From: Paracoccaceae bacterium
GTDB lineage: Bacteria; Pseudomonadota; Alphaproteobacteria; Rhodobacterales; Rhodobacteraceae
Direction of reading: 5' to 3'
Length of the DNA: 6,417 bases
Assembly (NCBI GenBank): GCA_019090405.1
Contig: JAHRVZ010000017.1
Location: forward strand, 1-6,417
Shown: positions 1 to 5,236 of the stretch, one piece after another
Numbering within the stretch: position 1 is the stretch's first letter
Layout of the letters: every line of letters starts with the position of its first letter
Made by a program: the position numbers and the translations under genes
The notes under the pieces: model-generated
What the model saw: the letters and a program-made list of their open reading frames with translations, nothing else
Databases searched by the model: none
Told to the model about the DNA's origin: nothing

Positions 1-407
1 ATTTTCTGGATCGCGTGGCAACAATGACCATCGCGATGGAGGGGGACGGCAAGGCGGTTGTCTATGCTGGCGGCTGGAGCGATTATCGCTTACAAAAAGG
101 TGTGAGTAGCCCGGAAAAAGTCGATAAAACAAAGACTAACGAGCAGAAGATAAAGCGCAAAAATATTGCGAAACCGGGATTGTCGTTTACCGAACAACAC
201 CGGCTTGAGGCGCTGCCGGATGAGATGAAACGGATTGAGGTTGAAATTGCCAAACTGGAAAACCTGATGGCAGACCCCGCGCTATTTACCCGTGAACCAG
301 TGAAATTCAGCAAAGCGACCAAGGCCTTGGTTCAGCGGCAACAAAAACTGGCTGCCGCTGAAGAAGAATGGCTGACCTTGGAAGAAAAGGCCGAAAACGC
401 GACTTAG
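1..407 (+). CDS. ABC-F family ATP-binding protein (Uup-like), 3' end only
   Basis: The gene enters from the left edge; the frame is open from base 3 and ends at TAG 405-407, leaving 134 visible residues. The first visible residues, FLDRVATMTIAMEGDG, match the stretch just after the H-loop (SHDR) of the second ATPase domain in ABC-F proteins, so the catalytic motifs lie outside the window. A lysine-rich linker follows (about 110-175). A charged, Leu/Glu/Lys-rich C-terminal segment (about 180-400) then resembles the coiled-coil domain of Uup-type ABC-F proteins, including the MADPALF stretch between two helices. ABC-F proteins are soluble ATPases without membrane domains that act on ribosomes or, for Uup, on nucleic-acid intermediates. 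The tail overlaps the convergent dehydrogenase gene by 4 bp. An in-frame GTG at 15 and ATG at 24 are internal codons, not starts. The family is firm; the Uup subgroup is likely. Confidence 0.85.
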   Translation, partial: FLDRVATMTIAMEGDGKAVVYAGGWSDYRLQKGVSSPEKVDKTKTNEQKIKRKNIAKPGLSFTEQHRLEALPDEMKRIEVEIAKLENLMADPALFTREPVKFSKATKALVQRQQKLAAAEEEWLTLEEKAENAT

Positions 408-1159
408 CGCATCCGCAAAGCACCATCGATTCGAATGACTTCGCCGTTCAAATATCCGATTTCCACGATCGAGCCGGCCAGTTTGCCATATTCGGATGGA
501 TCGCCCAGACGAACAGGGTTTGGAACATCTGCAGCCAATTCGGCCTGCACGTCTTTGGGCAGACCAGCAAGCATCGGCGTCATGAAAATACCGGGTGCGA
601 TGGTCATTACCCGAATCCCAACCGAGGCCAGATCGCGTGCCATGGGCAATGTCATGCCAACAACGCCACCCTTTGACGCGGAATAGGCAACCTGTCCTTT
701 TTGGCCTTCAAAGGCGGCAACGGAAGCAGTGTTGATGATGACGCCACGCGCACCGTCTGATTCCGGTTCGTTTTCGGCCATTGCAACCGACGCCAGCCGC
801 GCGACATTGAACGAACCGACAAGGTTGACTTCTATGGTGCGCTGAAAGGCATCCAGTGGGTGAGGGCCGTCACGACCAACGGTTTTGATCCCGGAGGCAA
901 TACCCGCGCAGTTTATCGTCGCGGTGATCTTGCCCATTTTGGACTTTGCAAATTCAATAGCGGCCTGAACCGAATCTTCGTCCGTTACATTGGTTTCGAC
1001 AAAATAGCCGCCGATTTCGCTGGCAACGGCCTTGCCGCGTTCAACGTCGCGGTCCAAAAGCGTGACCTGTGCGCCATTGGCAGTAAAATAGCGGGCGGTC
1101 GCCTCGCCAAGTCCGGAAGCGCCGCCAGTGATGATGGCAGCGGTTGTAGATAGTTTCAT
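404..1159 (-). CDS. SDR-family 3-hydroxyacyl-CoA dehydrogenase, HSD10 (HSD17B10)-like
   Basis: This is a complete 251-residue classical short-chain dehydrogenase. It has the Rossmann motif TGGASGLG (11-18), an Asp at 36 after the second beta strand that favours NAD over NADP, NCAG (83-86), Asn112, and the catalytic set Ser146, Tyr159 and Lys163 in YSASK, then APG (188-190). The C-terminal half (INTASVAAFEGQ, GMTLP-ARDLA, RVMTIAPG, RLGDP-EY, LNGEVIRIDGA-RM) closely follows mitochondrial 17-beta-HSD type 10. That enzyme oxidises 3-hydroxyacyl-CoA and 2-methyl-3-hydroxybutyryl-CoA in fatty acid and isoleucine breakdown, so a cytoplasmic NAD-dependent role of that kind is likely; the exact substrate is inferred. 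The ATG is supported by AGGAG seven bases upstream. The stop shares bases with the stop of the convergent ABC-F gene. The acyltransferase gene lies 34 bp upstream on the same strand, so co-transcription is possible, although the inverted repeat between them hints at a separate promoter. Confidence 0.93.
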   Translation of the reverse strand: MKLSTTAAIITGGASGLGEATARYFTANGAQVTLLDRDVERGKAVASEIGGYFVETNVTDEDSVQAAIEFAKSKMGKITATINCAGIASGIKTVGRDGPHPLDAFQRTIEVNLVGSFNVARLASVAMAENEPESDGARGVIINTASVAAFEGQKGQVAYSASKGGVVGMTLPMARDLASVGIRVMTIAPGIFMTPMLAGLPKDVQAELAADVPNPVRLGDPSEYGKLAGSIVEIGYLNGEVIRIDGALRMR

Positions 1160-1166
1160 GGGCTGG

Positions 1167-1171
1167 CTCCT
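1167..1171 (-). promoter_or_regulatory. Ribosome binding site of the SDR gene
   Basis: On the minus strand AGGAG sits seven bases before the ATG at 1159. This is a strong Shine-Dalgarno match and fixes the start of the dehydrogenase. Confidence 0.75.
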
Positions 1172-1182
1172 GTGAAATAATA

Positions 1183-1196
1183 TGAACGACTGTTCA
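1183..1196. promoter_or_regulatory. Inverted repeat TGAAC-N4-GTTCA, candidate operator
   Basis: The 14-bp sequence TGAACGACTGTTCA has perfect 5-bp arms around four bases. It lies 23 bp upstream of the dehydrogenase start, and its right arm contains the TGA stop codon of the upstream acyltransferase. An AT-rich TATTAT (minus strand, 1177-1182) lies next to it and could be a -10 element, although the start site it implies would fall close to the Shine-Dalgarno site. The size and symmetry suit a dimeric TetR-type repressor, and regulators of that family often control acyl-CoA oxidation genes. The core GAAC-N4-GTTC also resembles the Gram-positive LexA box, but alphaproteobacterial LexA usually recognises GTTC-N7-GTTC. 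There is no T-run, so it is not an intrinsic terminator. Its function is inferred from position and symmetry only. Confidence 0.4.
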
Positions 1197-2123
1197 AATA
1201 ACCGTGCCCGACGTTTCTGTCCATGGGTCAGGAGGGCGCATCATGCGTCGATCAAGCCGCGCAAGCGGGCGAAACAGCCGACCCATCGGGGGCCACCAGA
1301 TCCAGGTTCCGCCCAACAGACGCGGTGTCGCCCCGGCACCCAGTTTGAAACGCGCCAGACCGGGGTTGCTTTCGGTGTTGAGCCCTCCAAGATCCAGATG
1401 GTTGTGTCCATTGGCCGCAAGCCAGATGCAGGCGTGCCACAACAGCAGAGAATGGGCCGCCAATTGACGACCCCGCTCGAAGCTATGGCCGATGTGATAC
1501 GTCGCCCCGGTTCCGTGACGCAGAAACAACATTGCGGCCACGGGATCGCACCCTTCGTATGCGGTGAACAGCCGCGCCTGACCGGGGTTTTCGCGTGCAT
1601 AGGCAAGGGTCAGCGCCGTAGGCCAGTTGCGAAACCCGCGCTGCCTTTGCAAACAGGTATCTGCCTTGAACAACCAGTGTGTTGCATCCAAGGGCATGGA
1701 TTTATGCTGAATTCGCAAAGATTTGGTGGATTCGGCCTGCGACAGTCGATTACGCCATTTCTGTTTTAGCGCCGCGCGTCGGACATCGGTCGGGATACGC
1801 AGGTCAATTTCGGCAATTGCGGCAGGGGATATCAACGCAATAGCCCCCAGCGAGGCAAGCAAAGGCGTTGGTTGATCTGGTGAAAGAACCAGCAGATTTT
1901 GTTGCAGATCAGCCTCGCGCAATTGCGCGCACAATGTGTCGGGGTTCAAGCGCGCCCGCGACAGCATCGCGACCGGCAATCCGGGCCATAGTTTGCGACG
2001 CATCACCAGAGTGGGTTCAACTCCGGACAAGGTGAGCGGCGATTGACCGCTGGCACGCAAAGCCGCCGCAAAACCCGGATGTTGTTGCAAAGGCGTGGGC
2101 GGGTTTTCGGGCGCATTAAACAT
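1194..2123 (-). CDS. FemAB/GNAT-like acyltransferase (Acetyltransf_6 type)
   Basis: This is a 309-residue soluble protein with no signal peptide or membrane helix. The C-terminal half looks like the GNAT-fold domain of the FemAB-like/Acetyltransf_6 group. It has LKQKWRNRLSQAE (119-131), a helix-rich middle, the strand TYHIGHSFERGRQLAAHSLLLWHA (about 208-231), then HLDLGG (242-247) and GLARFKLGAGA (255-265), the usual signature before the final strand. The N-terminal ~110 residues are less conserved and may be a degenerate first GNAT half. Relatives transfer acyl or aminoacyl groups in envelope or capsule synthesis, but substrate and donor cannot be read here. The tail is Arg/Pro-rich. I chose the ATG at 2123 because no better start is visible, although no Shine-Dalgarno precedes it. 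The gene diverges from the small membrane ORF over 46 bp and reads towards the dehydrogenase 34 bp downstream. Confidence 0.75.
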   Translation of the reverse strand: MFNAPENPPTPLQQHPGFAAALRASGQSPLTLSGVEPTLVMRRKLWPGLPVAMLSRARLNPDTLCAQLREADLQQNLLVLSPDQPTPLLASLGAIALISPAAIAEIDLRIPTDVRRAALKQKWRNRLSQAESTKSLRIQHKSMPLDATHWLFKADTCLQRQRGFRNWPTALTLAYARENPGQARLFTAYEGCDPVAAMLFLRHGTGATYHIGHSFERGRQLAAHSLLLWHACIWLAANGHNHLDLGGLNTESNPGLARFKLGAGATPRLLGGTWIWWPPMGRLFRPLARLDRRMMRPPDPWTETSGTVI

Positions 2124-2169
2124 GCGGACTATTAGGGCTATATAAACCTAAAGTCGCGTTAATTGCGGC
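2124..2169. promoter_or_regulatory. 46-bp divergent spacer with imperfect 20-bp palindrome
   Basis: This AT-rich spacer separates the acyltransferase (-) from the small membrane ORF (+). Bases 2132-2151 read TTAGG, two bases, TATATA, two bases, CCTAA: eight of ten pairs match around a central TATATA. The TATAAA at 2141-2146 could be a -10 box for the plus strand, but I see no matching -35. Neither flanking gene has a recognisable Shine-Dalgarno site, so very short or leaderless transcripts are possible. Promoter and operator roles are inferred. Confidence 0.4.
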
Positions 2170-2307
2170 ATGAAGGAATCGATAAAGGTTTACGGTATTG
2201 CGGTGCGCGGCCCCCGAATGACCAAAGCCGCCGCTTTTTTATTGGCGGCAGCTTTGGCGGTTCCGGTGTTTTTGATTCTGAACCTGATCGACTGGCTGTG
2301 GTTTTAA
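2170..2307 (+). CDS. Small predicted membrane protein, 45 residues, unknown function
   Basis: An open frame runs from ATG 2170 to TAA 2305-2307 and encodes 45 residues. The N-terminus (1-19) is basic, with Lys2, Lys6, Arg13, Arg16 and Lys19. It is followed by an Ala/Leu/Val/Phe hydrophobic stretch at about 20-40 and the aromatic tail DWLWF. This is the pattern of a single-pass inner-membrane protein with the N-terminus inside by the positive-inside rule. An in-frame stop lies just upstream at 2149-2151, and ATG 2170 is the first ATG/GTG/TTG after it; Met17 (2218) is an alternative start. No clear Shine-Dalgarno precedes either. Evidence for coding: the frame fills the gap between the 46-bp divergent spacer and tyrS exactly, its stop interlocks with the tyrS stop, and the residue pattern is protein-like. 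I do not recognise the family. A cleaved signal peptide is unlikely because nothing would remain after it. Confidence 0.68.
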   Translation: MKESIKVYGIAVRGPRMTKAAAFLLAAALAVPVFLILNLIDWLWF

Positions 2308-3557
2308 TCCGACAATTTCACCAGCGCATGGCGTTTCTTGCCCGCGCTCAGCTTGATTGGTGACGACAACGCGCCCGCATCAATCATCAACCCGGCATTG
2401 GTTAACGGGGCATCATCCAGACGCGCTCCGTTTTCGGAAATCAGGCGTTTGGCCTCTTTTCCTGATTTCGCAAGGCCGGATTTGACGATCAGTTGCACGA
2501 TGGAAATACCATCACCGATGTCGGCGCTACTTAGGGACAGAGTTGGCAGGTCATCGCCAATCCCCCCTTGTGCAAACACATCATGCGAAGTTTGTTCGGC
2601 GGTCGCCGCAGCCTTGGCGCCATGGCACAGGGTTGTTACCTCGTTGGCCAACTGAATTTTGGCCGCGTTGATTTCGGACCCCTCTAGCGCGCCAAGGCGA
2701 TCACATTCGTCCACCGGTAATTCAGTATAAAGTTTCAGGAACCGGCCCACATCGGCATCCGTGGTATTACGCCAGAACTGCCAGAATTCGTAAGGTGAGC
2801 GCATGTCAGCATTCAACCAAACCGCCCCATCCGCTGATTTGCCCATTTTCTTGCCATCAGAAGTGGTTAACAGCGGCGTGGTCAGCCCAAATATCTGGTG
2901 ATCCAGAACCCGGCGGGTCAGGTCGATCCCGTTGACGATATTGCCCCATTGATCTGAACCACCGAACTGAACCAGACAGCCATAGCGGCGGTTAAGTTCA
3001 AGAAAATCATAGGCTTGCAGGATCATATAATTGAATTCAAGGAACGACAGAGATTGTTCGCGGTCGAGACGGGATTTCACTGATTCAAAGGCCAGCATCC
3101 GGTTAACCGAAAAATGCCGCCCGATGTCGCGCAGAAAATCAAGATAATTCAACCCGTCCAGCCATTCGGCATTGTTGATCATCAGCGCGTCACTGGGACC
3201 GTCTCCGTATTCAAGGTACTGGGAAAATACCTGCTTGATACCCGAAATATTATCGTCGATCTGGGCGCTGTTCAGCAACGGGCGTTCATCGGCGCGGAAT
3301 GATGGATCGCCCACTTTGGTGGTGCCTCCGCCCATCAGGGTGATCGGTTTGTGGCCGGTCTTTTGCAGCCAGCGCAGGGTCATAATCTGGATCAGTGACC
3401 CCACATGCAGCGATTTGGCTGTGGCATCAAAGCCAATGTATCCGGGCACCACTCCGGCAATCAGCGCATCATCAAGGCCTTGATAATCCGTGCAATCGGC
3501 AAGAAAGCCGCGTTCCATCATTACTGCAATGAAATCTGATTTCGGATGGTAGGTCAT
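2304..3557 (-). CDS. tyrS: Tyrosyl-tRNA synthetase
   Basis: The gene encodes a 417-residue class I aminoacyl-tRNA synthetase that activates tyrosine with ATP and charges tRNA-Tyr in the cytoplasm. Visible motifs are YIGFDATAKSLHVGS (40-54) with the HIGH-type box HVGS, the tyrosine-binding region FNYMILQAYDF (175-185), GGSDQWGN (199-206) and the KMSKS-type loop KMGKS (237-241). A C-terminal S4-like RNA-binding domain (about 350-415) ends in SAGKKRHALVKL. Length and motif order are those of a complete bacterial TyrRS. The frame stays open upstream to 4055, but that part lies antisense to anmK. ATG 3557 begins the conserved protein and has AGAGG six bases upstream. Transcription diverges from anmK over 62 bp; the 3' end overlaps the small membrane ORF by 4 bp. 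I see no leader peptide or other attenuator in the short upstream region. Confidence 0.98.
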   Translation of the reverse strand: MTYHPKSDFIAVMMERGFLADCTDYQGLDDALIAGVVPGYIGFDATAKSLHVGSLIQIMTLRWLQKTGHKPITLMGGGTTKVGDPSFRADERPLLNSAQIDDNISGIKQVFSQYLEYGDGPSDALMINNAEWLDGLNYLDFLRDIGRHFSVNRMLAFESVKSRLDREQSLSFLEFNYMILQAYDFLELNRRYGCLVQFGGSDQWGNIVNGIDLTRRVLDHQIFGLTTPLLTTSDGKKMGKSADGAVWLNADMRSPYEFWQFWRNTTDADVGRFLKLYTELPVDECDRLGALEGSEINAAKIQLANEVTTLCHGAKAAATAEQTSHDVFAQGGIGDDLPTLSLSSADIGDGISIVQLIVKSGLAKSGKEAKRLISENGARLDDAPLTNAGLMIDAGALSSPIKLSAGKKRHALVKLSD

Positions 3558-3563
3558 GGCTTG

Positions 3564-3568
3564 CCTCT
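3564..3568 (-). promoter_or_regulatory. Ribosome binding site of tyrS
   Basis: AGAGG on the minus strand lies six bases before ATG 3557. It favours this start over the long upstream extension of the same frame. Confidence 0.6.
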
Positions 3569-3595
3569 GACATTGATTGCGTCGCAGTGTATAGG
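3567..3595 (+). promoter_or_regulatory. Candidate sigma-70 promoter of anmK
   Basis: CTGACA (3567-3572, five of six to TTGACA), a 17-bp spacer and TATAGG (3590-3595) form a plausible housekeeping promoter. Transcription would start near 3602, giving a leader of about 18 bases that carries the anmK Shine-Dalgarno site. Confidence 0.5.
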
Positions 3596-3616
3596 CCGCA
3601 GGTGAGCAAAGGAAAA
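3588..3616 (-). promoter_or_regulatory. Candidate sigma-70 promoter of tyrS
   Basis: On the minus strand TTTTCC (3611-3616), a 17-bp spacer and TATACA (3588-3593) fit a promoter with a weak -35. Its -10 overlaps the -10 proposed for anmK on the other strand, so the two polymerases could not occupy both sites together. Confidence 0.38.
3608..3613 (+). promoter_or_regulatory. Ribosome binding site of anmK
   Basis: AAAGGA stands six bases before ATG 3620, which decides this start over the earlier in-frame GTG codons at 3587 and 3602. Confidence 0.65.
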
Positions 3617-3619
3617 GCC

Positions 3620-4744
3620 ATGATAAAAGGCAAACGATCATCCGGTCCGATAAGAGCATTGGGAGCAATGTCAGGAACGTCACTGGATGGGGTCGATGCG
3701 GCCATTGTTGATACCGATGGCAAGCAGATATTTGGCTTTGGTGAAAGCAAGTATCGCGCCTATTCCGATGCCGAACGCAGGGTGCTGCACGCGGCATTGG
3801 GACAGTGGCAAGGGGGCGATGTTGACGCCGCTGCCGCCGTGATTGATGCGGCGCATGCTCAGGCTTTGGCCGGGTTTGAGGGCGTTGATCTGATAGGGTT
3901 TCACGGCCAGACGCTGGCGCATGAGCCGCGCGGGCGGGGCACATTGCAAGTGGGCAATGGCGCGGTGTTGGCTGAGGTATTGCAAACCCCCGTGGTCTGG
4001 GATTTTCGCAGCGATGATGTGGCGATGGGAGGAGAGGGCGCTCCGCTGGCGCCATTCTTTCATTTTGCCTGCGCGCGGTGGATTAAGGCGACACAGCCTT
4101 TGTGTTTTCTTAATCTGGGTGGCGTGGGCAATCTGACCTATGTTGATCCGTCGTTTGATGCGCCGGACCAGGCTGGTGCGTTGCTTGCATTTGATACCGG
4201 GCCGGCAAACGCGCCGGTCAATGATCTGATGCAGGAACGGTTGGGGCGTGACATGGATCACGACGGCGCGCTGGCGGCGCGGGGCCGCGTGGAAACCGGA
4301 GCGTTAGAGTTATTTTTGGCCGAGCCGTTCTTTGCAAGAATGCCACCTAAATCACTGGACCGTAACGATTTCCCGGAAATAATTACACTGGTTGGTGAAC
4401 TAAGTGACGCCGACGCCGCCGCCACGCTGACGGCGATGTGTGCTGCCAGTGTGGCGCAAGGTGTCGAACATTGCCCGACCCCGCCAAAACGGATTTTGGT
4501 CACGGGCGGTGGTCGGCACAATCCGGTGTTGATGCAGATGCTACAGGTCTCGCTGGATTGTCCGGTCTTGCCGGTCGAATCCGTTGGGTTGGATGGTGAT
4601 ATGCTAGAGGCGCAGGCCTTTGCTTATCTGGCCGTTAGGGTCATGCGCGGACTTGTGACGTCTTGTCCGGGCACGACCGGGGTCAGGGCCAGTGTCGGGG
4701 GCGGTCGGGTAAGTGTTCCTGTAACCGCAGATAATCAGTCCTGA
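3620..4744 (+). CDS. anmK: Anhydro-N-acetylmuramic acid kinase
   Basis: The gene encodes 374 residues, the normal length for AnmK. The enzyme opens the 1,6-anhydro ring of anhydro-MurNAc and phosphorylates it with ATP to MurNAc-6-phosphate, a cytoplasmic step in peptidoglycan recycling. Family motifs appear in order: AMSGTSLDG (16-24, phosphate binding), GFHGQT (93-98), WDFRSDDVAMGGEGAPLAP (127-145), NLGGVGN (165-171), FDTGPAN (191-197) with the likely catalytic Asp192, TGGGRHN (295-301) and GLDGDMLEAQAFA (323-335). No key motif is missing. ATG 3620 is preceded by AAAGGA. The gene diverges from tyrS and its last 10 bp overlap the end of the convergent cupin gene. The usual downstream partner of the pathway, MurNAc-6-P etherase (MurQ), is not encoded nearby, so MurNAc-6-P would have to be handled from elsewhere in the genome. 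Confidence 0.97.
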   Translation: MIKGKRSSGPIRALGAMSGTSLDGVDAAIVDTDGKQIFGFGESKYRAYSDAERRVLHAALGQWQGGDVDAAAAVIDAAHAQALAGFEGVDLIGFHGQTLAHEPRGRGTLQVGNGAVLAEVLQTPVVWDFRSDDVAMGGEGAPLAPFFHFACARWIKATQPLCFLNLGGVGNLTYVDPSFDAPDQAGALLAFDTGPANAPVNDLMQERLGRDMDHDGALAARGRVETGALELFLAEPFFARMPPKSLDRNDFPEIITLVGELSDADAAATLTAMCAASVAQGVEHCPTPPKRILVTGGGRHNPVLMQMLQVSLDCPVLPVESVGLDGDMLEAQAFAYLAVRVMRGLVTSCPGTTGVRASVGGGRVSVPVTADNQS

Positions 4745-5163
4745 AGGCTGCGCGGAATATCAAAGCCGGGATCGGCCAGCGTAAATCCGGAAAACTGAAA
4801 CCCCGGTGAGACTGTGCAACTGACCAAGGTAAATTCCCCGGTGCTGCGCGCCGCCTGCCAATGATCTGTGGGCACGATGATTTGTGGCGCACCTTTGCGC
4901 AAATCCGGGCTTAGCAGGTGGTCTTGTGCTGGTCCCTGATCCGTGGCGCTGATTGACAGGACCAAAGGAGCGCCCGCATGGTAAAGCCAGATTTCGGTGG
5001 CATCGACCCTGTGCCAATGGCTGTTTTCCCCCTGTTGCAGCAGGAAATAAATGCAGGTGCCGCTGGCACGACCTGCCGTGTCATCCTGCCATGTCTGGCG
5101 ATACCAGCCACCTTCGGGATGTCGAACAAGCTGTAGATGGTCAATGATCTGGGCGGGCGTCAT
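4735..5163 (-). CDS. Cupin_5 (DUF985) family protein
   Basis: This 142-residue protein matches the single-domain cupin family Cupin_5/DUF985, whose structurally known relative is yeast YML079w. Signature residues are HPEGGWY (15-21), IYFLLQQGENSHWHR (38-52), DATEIWLYHAG (54-64), PQIIVP (93-98), Trp102 and VSPGFQFSGF (118-127). His49, His51, Glu57 and His62 line the part of the beta-barrel where cupins often bind metal or a small ligand. The family's biochemical role is not settled, and the sugar-epimerase-like fold does not prove enzyme activity. ATG 5163 has AGGAA six bases upstream (5170-5174, minus strand). It diverges from selO over 73 bp and overlaps the anmK 3' end by 10 bp. It is soluble, without a signal peptide. 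Confidence 0.9.
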   Translation of the reverse strand: MTPAQIIDHLQLVRHPEGGWYRQTWQDDTAGRASGTCIYFLLQQGENSHWHRVDATEIWLYHAGAPLVLSISATDQGPAQDHLLSPDLRKGAPQIIVPTDHWQAARSTGEFTLVSCTVSPGFQFSGFTLADPGFDIPRSLQD

Positions 5164-5236
5164 CGTCGGTTCCTATCGCGTTAAGTCGATACATCAATGC
5201 TATGGTATTTGAGGGCACAGGGTCTATGTATTGCGC
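5164..5236. other. Divergent spacer between the cupin gene and selO
   Basis: This 73-bp spacer must hold both 5' regions. Besides the cupin Shine-Dalgarno site (AGGAA, minus strand, 5170-5174) I found no convincing -35/-10 pair on either strand. The TATGGT (5201-5206) and TATGTA (5225-5230) are possible -10 boxes but lack partners at 16-18 bp. No Shine-Dalgarno is obvious before selO. Confidence 0.45.

Noticed and set aside
1182..1769. 195-residue plus-strand ORF over the acyltransferase gene
   Set aside because: It has a low-complexity Arg/Pro/Gln/Cys composition and no domain; it is the antisense shadow of the acyltransferase.
2163..2363. 66-residue plus-strand ORF starting beside the small membrane ORF
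   Set aside because: It is in a different frame, runs into tyrS antisense and lacks protein-like composition; the 2170-2307 frame is the better reading.
3558..4055. 166-residue N-terminal extension of the tyrS reading frame
   Set aside because: It is rich in Pro, Arg, His and Cys, lies antisense to anmK, and the conserved TyrRS begins at ATG 3557 with its own Shine-Dalgarno site.
3680..4261. 193-residue minus-strand ORF inside anmK
   Set aside because: It has no recognisable domain and lies wholly antisense to a well-supported gene; it is a shadow of the codon pattern.
4737..4751. Short hairpin CAG-T-CC / GG-CTG at the anmK-cupin junction
   Set aside because: Only five pairs with a bulge and no T-run on either strand; too weak for an intrinsic terminator.
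5189..5231. ATACAT ... ATGTAT inverted 6-mers in the cupin-selO spacer
   Set aside because: Arms are short and 31 bp apart in AT-rich sequence, so chance is the simplest explanation.
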